DNA of 64,000 nt from Lachnospiraceae bacterium A2 (GCA_000403315.2 KE159638.1:511793-575792), one strand, 5' to 3'. Numbered from the stretch's first letter, positions 27,386-36,684 are shown. Numbers and translations are program-made. The notes: generated by a model not told the origin, from the letters alone.

Positions 27386-29614
27386 ATGTATAAAATCGGG
27401 AATGTTTGTTTGGATGAAACGTATTATCCGGGAGAAGATTTATACAGCGACGGGGCTGTAGAAGAACGGCTTTTGGAGCTGGCAGAGGAATATGGGGACG
27501 GCGACTGCCACAAGGCCATTGTGAAGGAACGGGAATGGGCAGTGATGTACCATCTTGCCCACGAGCGCGGCAATATCCTGTCCTGGTATCCCTTTGGGGA
27601 AGGGGCGAAAATCCTGGAGGTTGGCTCCGGCTGCGGGGCAGTTACAGGCGCATTGGCGGCCAGGGCAGGTTCTGTAACCTGTATTGACCTTTCCAAAAGG
27701 CGCAGCACGATTAATGCCCAGCGCAACCGGGAACGGGACAACATTAACATCTATATTGGGAATTTTCAGGATATTGAGAAGGGCCTGGAAAAGGATTTTG
27801 ATTATGCCACCCTGATTGGGGTATTTGAGTATGGGCAAGGGTATATTGGCGGGGAACGGCCTTACCATGAATTTCTCACTGCGGTGATGGGGCATATCAA
27901 GCCCGGGGGGAAACTGCTCCTTGCCATTGAAAATAAATTCGGGCTGAAATACTGGGCTGGCTGCACAGAGGACCATGTGGGCAGGATGTTTGAAGGGATT
28001 GAAGGCTATCCATGCGCCGATGGGGTGCGTACTTTTACGAAACCAGAGCTGATACGGATTTTGGAGGAGTGCGGATATTCAGATTACCGGTTTTACTATC
28101 CCCATCCCGATTATAAAATCCCGCTGGCAATTTATTCCGATGGGCACCTTCCCAAAAAGGGAGGGCTGGCAGGGAATTTCTGCAATTTTGACCGTTCCCG
28201 CCTTGCCCTTATGGATGAAGGGCGGGTATTTGACGAAATTTTAGAAAACGGCCTGTTTGGGCTGTATGCCAATTCCTTTTTTGTTGAAATCACAAAGGGG
28301 ACGGCCAAAGAGGATCCGGAAGAAGTGGTGTATGCAAAATATTCTAATGGGCGTGCGCCAAAATTTGCGATCCAGACGCATATTGCCAACACAAAGGCGC
28401 AGGGACGCCAGATTTATAAAAAAGCAGAGTATGAGGAAGGGAAGGCGCATATTTTTAAAATTGCAGAAGCGGCCGAAGGATTGGGGGCGCTTTGGCAGGA
28501 AAAAGGGATTTTTCAGGTAAACCAATGCAGGGTGGAAGGGGATAAAGTATATTTTGAATACCTAAAAGGCGTTACGCTGGAAGAAGTTTTGGACGGGCTG
28601 CTGGAGCAGAAAAAGTTAGGGCAGGCGATGGAGCACATCCAGAAAGCAGTGGACAGCATTTCCCATGCTGCCCCTACGGAGGAATTCCATGTTACGGAAG
28701 GGTTCCGGCAGGTGTTTGGGGATGTGGAACTCCCAGACAAGGCCCCGGCGGTTAAGATTGCAGATGTTGACATGATTTTTTCTAACCTTTTATTGGACGG
28801 GGAGGAAAAATATTATGTGCTGGATTATGAATGGACCTTTTTCTTCCCAGTGCCTGTGGGATTTATTGTTTACCGTGCCCTCCACTATTATCTGGAAGGC
28901 GCGTCCAGCCGGGGGGTTTTAGGGGAATATGTGGAGGAATATGAAAAGCTGCATCCAAAAGCTGGCTGGGGACAGGCTCCCCAGGAAGAAGGCGGCAGCT
29001 TTCGCGGGTTTTACCAGTACTTTGGCATCAGCAGGGAATTGCAGTGGGTTTACGCAGAGATGGAACGAAATTTCCAGAAGTATATCAGCGGGGGCTATGT
29101 TTCCTTATCCGGCCTTTACACTTCCATGGGTAAGGCGGCCTTTCCCTTGCGGGGAATTATGCAGGAAGCGGAGCGCAGGCGGATGCAGGTATATCTGGAT
29201 ATGGGGCAGGGGGCTTCGGAGGAGGACTCTTACTATATTGACCAGATCTTCCAGGACCATATGTGCTGTAAAATTCCATTGCCGAAAGGGACAAAAGCAG
29301 TTTTGGTTGACCCGGCTTTCAGCGCCTGCATCATCCGGGACGTGGAGCTTAAGTGGGAAGACGGCTCTGCGGTGGCCTATGGGACTACCGGGCATGAAAT
29401 TGAGAAAAACTGTTTCCTGTTTGACGATACGGACCCCAAAATTATTATAGGGGAAATCCCGGAAGGAAGGCGCCAGATCGAACTTTCTTATAATATCAGC
29501 ATTTTGGAAGGGGAAACGGCAGAACTGCTGACAGAGAAGCTGGTACCCAAAGAAGATGAAGGTGGAAAAGAAGAAGGGATAAAAGGCAGGCTCAGGCGGC
29601 TGATCAAGAGATAG
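27386..29614 (+). CDS. Methyltransferase/kinase-like protein, candidate chain terminator (WbdD-type)
   Basis: 742 residues, cytoplasmic. Residues 75-230 are a class I SAM methyltransferase (ILEVGSGCGAVTG, later GGKLLLAIENKFGLKYW). The middle (about 330-510) looks like an aminoglycoside/choline-kinase fold: a VYFEYLKGVTLEE hinge-like strand and FSNLLLDGEEKYYVLDYEW, where DYEW could be the metal-binding acidic site. The last 180 residues are beta-rich. WbdD of E. coli O9a has the same methyltransferase-kinase order, caps the chain end and thereby sets chain length for a Wzt with a C-terminal domain, which is exactly the neighbour here. The kinase part is inferred by eye and has no classical HxD loop. 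Confidence 0.65.
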   Translation: MYKIGNVCLDETYYPGEDLYSDGAVEERLLELAEEYGDGDCHKAIVKEREWAVMYHLAHERGNILSWYPFGEGAKILEVGSGCGAVTGALAARAGSVTCIDLSKRRSTINAQRNRERDNINIYIGNFQDIEKGLEKDFDYATLIGVFEYGQGYIGGERPYHEFLTAVMGHIKPGGKLLLAIENKFGLKYWAGCTEDHVGRMFEGIEGYPCADGVRTFTKPELIRILEECGYSDYRFYYPHPDYKIPLAIYSDGHLPKKGGLAGNFCNFDRSRLALMDEGRVFDEILENGLFGLYANSFFVEITKGTAKEDPEEVVYAKYSNGRAPKFAIQTHIANTKAQGRQIYKKAEYEEGKAHIFKIAEAAEGLGALWQEKGIFQVNQCRVEGDKVYFEYLKGVTLEEVLDGLLEQKKLGQAMEHIQKAVDSISHAAPTEEFHVTEGFRQVFGDVELPDKAPAVKIADVDMIFSNLLLDGEEKYYVLDYEWTFFFPVPVGFIVYRALHYYLEGASSRGVLGEYVEEYEKLHPKAGWGQAPQEEGGSFRGFYQYFGISRELQWVYAEMERNFQKYISGGYVSLSGLYTSMGKAAFPLRGIMQEAERRRMQVYLDMGQGASEEDSYYIDQIFQDHMCCKIPLPKGTKAVLVDPAFSACIIRDVELKWEDGSAVAYGTTGHEIEKNCFLFDDTDPKIIIGEIPEGRRQIELSYNISILEGETAELLTEKLVPKEDEGGKEEGIKGRLRRLIKR

Positions 29615-29655
29615 GGGCTTTGGGCGGCATGTTTTTATCAAAGGAGAAAAGTCAG

Positions 29656-31227
29656 ATGAAATGGGGCATAAATAAAGATTTTGCGAAATTGGCAGCTATT
29701 CTTGCAGCCGTGGCAGTTGTGTCATTTGGGATGGAACGGATCCTTGCCTATGTATTCTATGGGAAAGACAGTTTTTACTGGGGGAGGTATCTGGGGATTT
29801 TTGTAGTGCTGGAGCTTGCGGCATGCCTGGTATGTTTCCGTGAGATAGTTGCAAGGAAGGCAGAGGTAGCGGCCCTTGTGGTAACCTTAAGCGTGGGGAC
29901 GCTGTATGCCCTGGCAGTCCCTGCCAGCACAGGGATTTCCTGGGATGATGAATGGCATTATAATTGTTCTATGGCAATGTCCCATCTTTTAAACCCGGAT
30001 GTGTCGAAGGCAGAGTACTATTATGCCGATAAGGACTGTTTTTTGGAAACGGCGCTGGAACATAAGAATTATGACAGGGAGAGCCAAAAAGAAACTTACC
30101 AGAAAATAGAAAAGCTGTACCAGCAGAAGGAAAAAACGCTGCCGGGAAGGTACTGGCCCCGGTACAGGAACCTTTGTTACATGCCCGCTGGGTTCGGGCT
30201 TTGGCTGGGGCGGCTGCTTTCCTTGCCTTACCATGTGGCGTTTATGGTGGGGCGCTGGTTTAGTATGCTGTTTTATTCCATTTTGGTATTCCTTGCCATC
30301 CGTAAATTAAAATCCGGCAAGATTCTGGCGGCAGCGGTGGCTTTAATCCCATTTAACATATTTATGGCGTCCTCTTATTCTTACGACCATTGGATTACGG
30401 CGTGGCTCTTATATGGCACCTGCTGCCTTTTTGGGGAATTGCAGCAGCCGGAGAAAAAAATGTCTGTCTTTGAATGGATTTTTATGCTGTTGGCATTCCT
30501 GATTGGCGTAGGCCCGAAAATGCTGTATATCCCACTGGTGCTGCTGGCCCTGTTTTTACCGAAGGAAAAATTTGTAAGCCCAGTGCAGCGGAAGCTTATG
30601 ATAGCGGCTGCGGTATGCGTAGTGGCTGCTGTAGGCGCGAAAGTAGCCTTGATGTTTGCTGCGCCGGGATCCATCCAGGATGTGCGGGGCGGGACAGGCG
30701 TGGACTCCCTGGGGCAGGTTTCCTATATTTTTTCCCATCCCTGGGAATACACAAAGACGTTATTAGGGTTCCTTTGGGATTACCTGTCCCTGAAATCAGC
30801 AAACCACTATTTTTCCCATTTGCAGTATCTGACGAACCTGCAGCCTACGGTATTTTCACCTTTGATGGTGGCAACACTGGCAGCCGTGGCTTTTACGGAC
30901 AAGAATGAGTATGATTCCAAGGTGGCGTTAGCCCCGAGGATTGCAGTATATGTGCTGTCATTTGGCATCCTGTGCTTAGTGGCAACTTCCATGTATGTTG
31001 CCATTACGGCGGTAGGGAGCAATAAAATTGAGGGATGCCAGTACCGCTATATTGCGCCCCTGATATTCCCGGTGCTGTATTCTCTGGGAAACGGGAAACT
31101 ATTGGACCGGCTGCGGGGCAAAATAAAGTTCAGGGGAAAGAGGGAGTATTACAATGGCGCTGTACTGGCGGTCTGCGCGTTTATCTCCATCCATGCAGTG
31201 TGGGCATATGCCATTAATTTGTATTAA
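29656..31227 (+). CDS. DUF2142-like multi-spanning membrane protein
   Basis: 523 residues with about 12 hydrophobic segments. A first large external loop begins PASTGISWDDEWHYN; the P..G..DE..H pattern is the hallmark of DUF2142, a family of predicted GT-C glycosyltransferases in surface-polysaccharide clusters. The ATG at 29656 has AAAGGAG nine bases upstream; the in-frame ATG at 29620 has none. It could use a lipid-linked sugar to modify the exported chain, like the GT-C protein at 10774. Substrate unknown. Confidence 0.75.
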   Translation: MKWGINKDFAKLAAILAAVAVVSFGMERILAYVFYGKDSFYWGRYLGIFVVLELAACLVCFREIVARKAEVAALVVTLSVGTLYALAVPASTGISWDDEWHYNCSMAMSHLLNPDVSKAEYYYADKDCFLETALEHKNYDRESQKETYQKIEKLYQQKEKTLPGRYWPRYRNLCYMPAGFGLWLGRLLSLPYHVAFMVGRWFSMLFYSILVFLAIRKLKSGKILAAAVALIPFNIFMASSYSYDHWITAWLLYGTCCLFGELQQPEKKMSVFEWIFMLLAFLIGVGPKMLYIPLVLLALFLPKEKFVSPVQRKLMIAAAVCVVAAVGAKVALMFAAPGSIQDVRGGTGVDSLGQVSYIFSHPWEYTKTLLGFLWDYLSLKSANHYFSHLQYLTNLQPTVFSPLMVATLAAVAFTDKNEYDSKVALAPRIAVYVLSFGILCLVATSMYVAITAVGSNKIEGCQYRYIAPLIFPVLYSLGNGKLLDRLRGKIKFRGKREYYNGAVLAVCAFISIHAVWAYAINLY

Positions 31228-31229
31228 GG

Positions 31230-31273
31230 ATTAGGGTGTCAAAAGGGTGTGACGCACCCGCCCTATACCATGT
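31230..31273 (+). repeat. Half copy of the 36349 MITE-like palindrome
   Basis: ATTAGGGTGTCAAAAGGGTG and the following 20-odd bases match the left half of the palindrome at 36349-36467 with only a few changes. The right half is absent. The short internal hairpin GGGTGT-GAC-GCACCC is kept, with a T replacing C that still pairs with G. It begins three bases after the preceding stop codon and lies before the rmlA ribosome site. Confidence 0.7.
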
Positions 31274-31335
31274 CCTTGCAACGCAGTACGAAAGATGGTA
31301 AAATAAGCTATCAAAAAATGTATTTGGAGGAACAC

Positions 31336-32214
31336 ATGAAAGGAATTATTTTAGCCGGAGGGTCCGGCACAAGGTTATACCCATTGACAAAAGCGATTTC
31401 CAAACAGATCATGCCGGTGTACGACAAGCCGATGATTTACTATCCGCTGTCTACGCTGATGCTGGCAGGGATCCGGGAGATATTGATTATTTCAACGCCC
31501 AGGGACCTTCCCGTATTTGAAGAATTGCTGGGGGACGGGAGCCAGCTGGGGATGAAATTTGCATATGCCGTGCAGGAGGAGCCACGGGGCCTTGCAGACG
31601 CTTTTATCATAGGGGCAGATTTTATAGGGAAAGATGCAGTGGCTTTGGTGCTGGGAGATAATATTTTTTATGGCCAGAGCTTTTCAAGGGTGTTAAAAGA
31701 AGCTGCAGAGCGGACGGAAAGCCAGCCGGGAGCTACTATTTTCGGATATTATGTCAGGAACCCAAGGGAATACGGCGTTGTGGAATTTGACGGGGATGGG
31801 ACGGCTATTTCCATTGAAGAAAAGCCGGAACACCCCAAGTCCAACTATGCAGTGCCGGGGCTGTATTTTTACGACAATGACGTGGTGGAAATTGCCAGGA
31901 ATGTGAAGCCCTCCGCCCGCGGGGAAATTGAGATCACAAGCGTCAACAATGAATACTTGAAGCGGGGGAACCTGAAAGTGGAAACCCTTGGCCGCGGGTT
32001 TGCCTGGCTGGATACGGGGAACCACGACATGCTGCTGGCTGCCGCAGATTTTGTATCTGCCTTCCAGAAACGCCAGGGGCTTTACATTTCCTGCATTGAG
32101 GAAATTGCCTATAAGCGTGGGTTCATAGATGTGGAACAGCTAAAGAAGCTGGCAGGGCCGTTGTTAAAGACAGAGTATGGGCAGTACCTGATGGAAATTG
32201 CCGAAGGGCTGTAG
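31336..32214 (+). CDS. rfbA: Glucose-1-phosphate thymidylyltransferase RmlA
   Basis: First enzyme of dTDP-L-rhamnose synthesis, making dTDP-glucose from glucose-1-phosphate and dTTP. 292 residues with [13 protein letters not shown] at the start, the substrate-binding [24 protein letters not shown] and the [12 protein letters not shown] segment. The ATG at 31336 has TTGGAGGAACAC upstream; a longer in-frame start would overlap the repeat at 31230. rmlC follows 30 bases downstream. Confidence 0.97.
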   Translation: MKGIILAGGSGTRLYPLTKAISKQIMPVYDKPMIYYPLSTLMLAGIREILIISTPRDLPVFEELLGDGSQLGMKFAYAVQEEPRGLADAFIIGADFIGKDAVALVLGDNIFYGQSFSRVLKEAAERTESQPGATIFGYYVRNPREYGVVEFDGDGTAISIEEKPEHPKSNYAVPGLYFYDNDVVEIARNVKPSARGEIEITSVNNEYLKRGNLKVETLGRGFAWLDTGNHDMLLAAADFVSAFQKRQGLYISCIEEIAYKRGFIDVEQLKKLAGPLLKTEYGQYLMEIAEGL

Positions 32215-32244
32215 GATTTAGAAACGAAAGGAATGGGCAGGCAC

Positions 32245-32832
32245 ATGGGAAAAATTAAAGTTACGGACAACTGCAATGGAATTGCAGGGCTGAAAGTGAT
32301 AGAGCCGGCAGTCTTTGGGGACGAGCGTGGCTATTTTATGGAAACTTATAACTACAATGATTTTGCAGAAGTTGGGATAGGCTGCACGTTTGTGCAGGAT
32401 AACCAGTCCTCCTCCAAGAAAGGGGTGCTGCGGGGGCTGCATTTCCAGATTAATTATCCCCAGGATAAGCTGGTCCGGGTCGTAAACGGCGAAGTGTTTG
32501 ACGTTGCCGTAGATTTGCGGGATGGCTCAGAAACCTTTGGGAAATGGTTTGGGGTAATCCTTTCCGCAGAAAATAAAAAGCAGTTTTTCATCCCCAAGGG
32601 GTTTGCCCATGGGTTTGTAGTGCTTTCCGATGAAGCAGAATTCTGTTATAAAGTGACAGATTTTTACCATCCCAATGATGAAGGCGGCTTACTGTGGAAG
32701 GACAGCAAGATTGGGATTGAGTGGCCGATGCCGGAAGGGATGTCAGAGGAAGATTTAACCTTGTCAGATAAGGATAAGGTTTGGGGAGGAATTGAGGAGT
32801 ATGTAAAGGAAAAACAGGTTTCTGGCCAGTAG
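32245..32832 (+). CDS. rfbC: dTDP-4-dehydrorhamnose 3,5-epimerase RmlC
   Basis: Third enzyme of dTDP-L-rhamnose synthesis, epimerising C3 and C5 of the 4-keto intermediate. 195 residues, a cupin barrel with DERGYFMETY, the VQDNQSSSKKGVLRGLHFQ block holding the catalytic His, and IPKGFAHGF. The ATG at 32245 has AAAGGA eleven bases before it; an ATG at 32233 is possible. It ends the rhamnose operon. Confidence 0.96.
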   Translation: MGKIKVTDNCNGIAGLKVIEPAVFGDERGYFMETYNYNDFAEVGIGCTFVQDNQSSSKKGVLRGLHFQINYPQDKLVRVVNGEVFDVAVDLRDGSETFGKWFGVILSAENKKQFFIPKGFAHGFVVLSDEAEFCYKVTDFYHPNDEGGLLWKDSKIGIEWPMPEGMSEEDLTLSDKDKVWGGIEEYVKEKQVSGQ

Positions 32833-32896
32833 GGCATGGAAACGTAGCTTACGTGCGCTGGATAGCCACAGGCAGTAAGAAAGGCAGGATTAGTAT

Positions 32897-35320
32897 ATGA
32901 AGAAACGGATACTATCATTTTTCCTGGCGGGGATTATGGCATGTTCCATGGTCCCTGCGGAAACTTTTGCCGCATCAGCAGATGTGGGGGATACCACTGG
33001 GACGCGGATGGAAGCCCCAGAGCTGGCGGGGCAGTCCCTGCCGGATGGGGATGGTTCCGCAGCAGAGGGCAGTGTTCAGGATAGGGACGCTGTGGCTCCG
33101 GAAGAAGGCGCGGGGCAAGGCCAGACAGACGCGCCAGAAGGGGAGGCTGCGCAGAACAGGACTGTTATCCCGGAAGGGGATAGGGAACAAAGCCAGACGG
33201 GCATGCCAGAAGAAGATGCAGGGCAAAACCAGACGGGCGTGCCAGAAGAAGATGCCCCAAAGGAAGGCATATCCAGGGAGGATGGCATAGCTGCCCCGGC
33301 AGGGCAGGAGGAACCCGGGAACCCGGAGGAGCTGCCTGATATGGAAGTCCCGGAAAGGGAACGGAGCAGCCGGCAGGGAGAAGCAGAGGACAACGGGCAG
33401 GACGGTGCCCAGCCAGAAGCCAATGAAATAGAAACTTTGCCATCCGGGGAGCCAGAAAGCCTTTCAGGGGCAGGGGACGCCCCGGAAGCCCAGACGCCAG
33501 AGAACAGGGAATTGCCCATGGGCGGGATGGTGCGCCCAAAAGCAGTGGAAATATCTTCGGAACAGTTGGCGGAACTGGGCGTGACAGTGGAAGAAAAGGC
33601 GGAAAAAGACCTTTCTTATTATTCTAAGGTTTTAGGGTCGCGGAAATACGATTCTTCCTGGGATGTATATTCTACTAACTATATCTATAACCGGCTGAGC
33701 CAGAGGGCGCGGAACTTTTGGGATGCACTGGAGGCAGGGGTTAAGGGATACCTGGACGGATTCCAGAATGCAGAAGCAGCAGATGTGCCAAATGAATTTG
33801 GGCGGACAGAGCGCTATTATTATGCAGGGGAGGCATCCTATTCCCTGTATGGCCTTAGCCAGGATGAGGCTGCAAGCGTATTTTTGCTGTTTTGCTACTC
33901 CAATCCCCAATATTATTTTATTGGGAATGGCTATTTGGTGGGGACGGATACCCGGACAGGGCAAAGGCTTATGCTCCCTATGGTATACGACGAGTTTGCC
34001 AGCGGAAGCAGCAGGGCGGCAGCGACTGCGAAAATGAAAGCCCAAGTGGAGATTATGGGGGCTAAGATTGCCGCAGGGAAGACAGATTTAGAGAAAGCCA
34101 AGATAGCCCATGACTTGATTTGCCAGAAAATTATGTACGACCCGGGATTTGATTTGGGAAATATAGAAAATTCAAACCCATACAGCAAATACCATCAGAG
34201 CGCTTATAGTGTATTTTGTGAGGACTATACGGTATGCGCCGGATATACAAAGGCGTTTACCCTGTTAATGAATGGGGCTGGGGTAGATACCATAAGCGTA
34301 ACAAGCGAAGCCCATGCTTGGAATTTAGTTTCCCTCAATGATTCCTGGTATAATATTGACTGTACCTGGGATGACACAGATGGGCAGCTGCCCGGATATG
34401 GGGCTGCAGTTTATGACTATTTTAACCGCAGTACCGCTATGATCCGGGGAACGAAGCTGGATAAAGGCAGCGGATACCACCAGACGGAATATTTCTATAA
34501 GGGGCTGATACCGGATGCAACCCAGGATTCCGGTGCGACTTCAAAGTCCATTGGGACAATTTTTACCCCGCCATCCTCGGCCAAAGTGGCAGCCCCCAAG
34601 GTTTCCCGCTATAACGGAAGCCAGAGTGTTTGGGTTACCCTCAGCACATCTACCTCCGGCGCAGATATTTATTATACGCTGGACGGGGTAGACCCTTCCT
34701 CGGCAGCTACCAGGAGCTACCTGTACACGGAGCCTTTTGAAATTGAATATAATACTACCGTAAAGGCAATAGCAGTCCGCGACACTATGTGGGACAGTAA
34801 AGTCGTTTCGGAATCTGTAAAAAAATATACGGTAAAATTTGATTCCAGGGGTGGCAGCAAGGTATCTTCTAAGCAGGTGGTCCCAAGTAAGAAGGTTGGG
34901 AAGCCATCAGCCCCCAAGCGGAGCAAGTATACGTTTGCTGGCTGGTATACCAGCCCAAGCCTTAAAACAAAGTGGAATTTTAATAATAAAGTAACCAAAA
35001 ATATGACGCTTTATGCAAAATGGAAAAAGGTCAGCGTAGGGAAGGCCTCCATTAAAAAGCTAGCCAATGTTTCTGGGAAGAAATTAAAGGTTACCATCAA
35101 AAAAGCCAGCGATGTGAAAGGCTACCAAATCCGTTATGCAACAAACTCAAAAATGAAATCTTACAAGAACACCACTACCACATCTGCCAGCAAAACCTTG
35201 TCAAAACTGGTAAAAGGCAAGAAATACTATGTGAAAGTCAGGGCATATAAGCTGGATTCCAAAAAAGAGAAAGTGTATGGTGCATGGAGCAAGGTGAAAT
35301 CACTGCGGATCCGTAAGTAA
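32897..35320 (+). CDS. Secreted transglutaminase-like protein with InlB and Fn3-like repeats
   Basis: 807 residues. Signal peptide (about 1-26), then a 180-residue low-complexity acidic stretch with repeated MPEED-AGQNQTG-like units, then a transglutaminase-like cysteine protease fold with the triad Cys447 (VCAGYTKAF), His473 (AHAWNLV) and Asp488 (DCTWDD). Next are a chitobiase-C-terminal-like segment (about 565-635), one Listeria-Bacteroides repeat (YTFAGWYTS) and a Lys-rich Fn3-like end. No LPXTG. It may cross-link or cleave wall or surface proteins. A long hairpin follows the gene. Confidence 0.82.
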   Translation: MKKRILSFFLAGIMACSMVPAETFAASADVGDTTGTRMEAPELAGQSLPDGDGSAAEGSVQDRDAVAPEEGAGQGQTDAPEGEAAQNRTVIPEGDREQSQTGMPEEDAGQNQTGVPEEDAPKEGISREDGIAAPAGQEEPGNPEELPDMEVPERERSSRQGEAEDNGQDGAQPEANEIETLPSGEPESLSGAGDAPEAQTPENRELPMGGMVRPKAVEISSEQLAELGVTVEEKAEKDLSYYSKVLGSRKYDSSWDVYSTNYIYNRLSQRARNFWDALEAGVKGYLDGFQNAEAADVPNEFGRTERYYYAGEASYSLYGLSQDEAASVFLLFCYSNPQYYFIGNGYLVGTDTRTGQRLMLPMVYDEFASGSSRAAATAKMKAQVEIMGAKIAAGKTDLEKAKIAHDLICQKIMYDPGFDLGNIENSNPYSKYHQSAYSVFCEDYTVCAGYTKAFTLLMNGAGVDTISVTSEAHAWNLVSLNDSWYNIDCTWDDTDGQLPGYGAAVYDYFNRSTAMIRGTKLDKGSGYHQTEYFYKGLIPDATQDSGATSKSIGTIFTPPSSAKVAAPKVSRYNGSQSVWVTLSTSTSGADIYYTLDGVDPSSAATRSYLYTEPFEIEYNTTVKAIAVRDTMWDSKVVSESVKKYTVKFDSRGGSKVSSKQVVPSKKVGKPSAPKRSKYTFAGWYTSPSLKTKWNFNNKVTKNMTLYAKWKKVSVGKASIKKLANVSGKKLKVTIKKASDVKGYQIRYATNSKMKSYKNTTTTSASKTLSKLVKGKKYYVKVRAYKLDSKKEKVYGAWSKVKSLRIRK

Positions 35321-35331
35321 GCCACAGAAAA

Positions 35332-35440
35332 AGAACTACAGGGGGATGCCAGAAAATGATGCATTTCTGACAGCCCTCTGTAGTTCTAAATTTTCGTTCC
35401 CCTGACGGATGGTAAAAACATTCTGCAGGGGAACCGTTTT
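35332..35440. terminator. Two hairpins between convergent genes
   Basis: First hairpin: AGAACTACAG (35332-35341) pairs perfectly with CTGTAGTTCT (35378-35387), with a nested CAGAAA/TTTCTG stem inside and TAAATTTTCG after it. Second hairpin: GTTCCCCTG (35396-35404) with CAGGGGAAC (35425-35433), followed by CGTTTTGTG. Together they fill the gap and probably stop transcription from both sides. Confidence 0.6.
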
Positions 35441-35467
35441 GTGTAATAAAACAGCAGATAGGGTATG

Positions 35468-36175
35468 CTATTCTTTGATGCAGTTCCAAGTCAGCGTGAC
35501 ATATGCTTTTGACTTGGCATGGTACATGGTGAGCGAAATATAGTCTGCATCCCCGTCAAAAGTCACTTTTTTGGAAAAAGTTGTTTTTTTGCAGGAACCA
35601 ATTTCAAAGGTGCCGGAACCATACTTCATTTTCATGGAGGAAATCCGCCATCCTTTCGCAGCCTTGATGGAAACATTCTGGCTGTCCAGCGTATTTTCAT
35701 GGAAGAAATTGCATTCTGTGGAGGAAGCAAACCGGGAAGCAAAATTTCTGCCGCCTATTTTAAATTTACTTAAGGGGCTGGTGTATTCTTTTATAGTGAT
35801 TTTGGATTTCAGGGTCTGCCTGCCGATTTGGAAGGAAATTGTAGCGGTTCCGGTTTTTTTGAAAAAGTAAACACGGATATCGCCGGCTTTGTCAATGTAG
35901 GGCCTTGCAACTGACCTGTCACTGCTGCCTATATTTTTGATGTAAGAGGCCTTAGGTTTTTGGAAGGTTCCTTTTTTGTAAACCTTCAATGTCACATAGG
36001 TGGCAGGCAAATCATCCGGAACGCAAAAAAATGTCATATTCCGGTAAGAACTGGGCAGATAGTAAGAAGCCGCAGCTTCTGCAGTTGTCCCTGCCTGCGG
36101 GGCAAAAAGGATCCCTGTCAGCAGGATGGCAAATGCCAGGAGCGTGGAAACCGTTTTTTTCATAGCTTTTTTCAA
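35468..36175 (-). CDS. Small secreted protein of unknown function
   Basis: 235 residues on the minus strand, converging on the transglutaminase-like gene. A lysine-rich signal peptide (about residues 1-35, ending near AEAAA) precedes about 200 residues of predicted beta structure rich in Lys, Ser and Tyr. It resembles the Ig/Fn3-like modules of the neighbouring secreted proteins, but no family is recognised. The start is TTG: GGGAGG lies eight bases upstream of it, better placed than for the ATG four codons on. No anchor motif. Confidence 0.72.
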   Translation of the reverse strand: MKKAMKKTVSTLLAFAILLTGILFAPQAGTTAEAAASYYLPSSYRNMTFFCVPDDLPATYVTLKVYKKGTFQKPKASYIKNIGSSDRSVARPYIDKAGDIRVYFFKKTGTATISFQIGRQTLKSKITIKEYTSPLSKFKIGGRNFASRFASSTECNFFHENTLDSQNVSIKAAKGWRISSMKMKYGSGTFEIGSCKKTTFSKKVTFDGDADYISLTMYHAKSKAYVTLTWNCIKE

Positions 36176-36348
36176 AATTATGACCTCCCTTACAAAAAAT
36201 AAATATAGAATTAATATTTCGACATAATAGCAGGAATATCCAAACTATTATAAATTAATAATAAAGGTATCATAATTGGAAGAAAAAAACAATGGATGAA
36301 TTGCCTTGAATTTGTTAAGAAATTCCTAATTTTTTCTAAATATTAGGA

Positions 36349-36467
36349 ATTAGGGTGTCAAAAGGGTGCGATGCACCCGCTCTATACCATATTTTGATGT
36401 GCAAATACATTTGCAATAGCAATATATGGTATGAGCGTAGCGCCAAAGGTGCTTTTGACACCCTAAT
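36349..36467. mobile_element. MITE-like palindromic element with 10-bp target duplication
   Basis: The ends are perfect 16-base inverted repeats: ATTAGGGTGTCAAAAG (36349-36364) and CTTTTGACACCCTAAT (36452-36467). The interior also pairs imperfectly (CGCTCTATACCATAT against ATATATGGTATGAGCG), so the whole unit folds into one long hairpin, plus a small GGGTGC-GAT-GCACCC hairpin. ATATTAGGAA occurs on both flanks (36340-36349 and 36469-36478), which looks like a target-site duplication. It has no coding capacity. A half copy is at 31230. Confidence 0.75.
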
Positions 36468-36481
36468 CATATTAGGAAAAT

Positions 36482-36510
36482 TTGCTTATTTTGGGGAAAG
36501 ATGGTATACT
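36482..36510 (+). promoter_or_regulatory. Putative promoter, distal
   Basis: TTGCTT at 36482-36487 and TATACT at 36505-36510 with a 17-base spacer. It lies just after the right target repeat of the palindrome and points toward the second glycan locus. Confidence 0.45.
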
Positions 36511-36656
36511 TACGAAGGGATCCCTGGAACATCTTTTCAAAAAATGGTAAGGCCATGTTTGCCCGAATTGTTTATAGAAGAACTGGGGACACTGTTAGGG
36601 AAGGAAGTAGGTTTGAAAAGATATTGCTGTGGACATAGAGAAAAATTGTTTTTTAT

Positions 36657-36684
36657 TTGACAATTTGCTTCCAGAGATTATAAT
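36657..36684 (+). promoter_or_regulatory. Putative sigma-A promoter of the second glycan locus
   Basis: TTGACA at 36657-36662 and TATAAT at 36679-36684 with a 16-base spacer. Transcription would start near 36691, giving a leader of about 190 bases to the gene at 36885. The leader has an imperfect hairpin, AGGGACATG with CATGTCCT (36700-36725). Confidence 0.65.

Noticed and set aside
36355..36660. 101-codon plus-strand frame downstream of the small secreted protein
   Set aside because: Its first third lies inside the palindromic element and it has no ribosome site; only the last 38 codons follow the distal promoter, with no good start.
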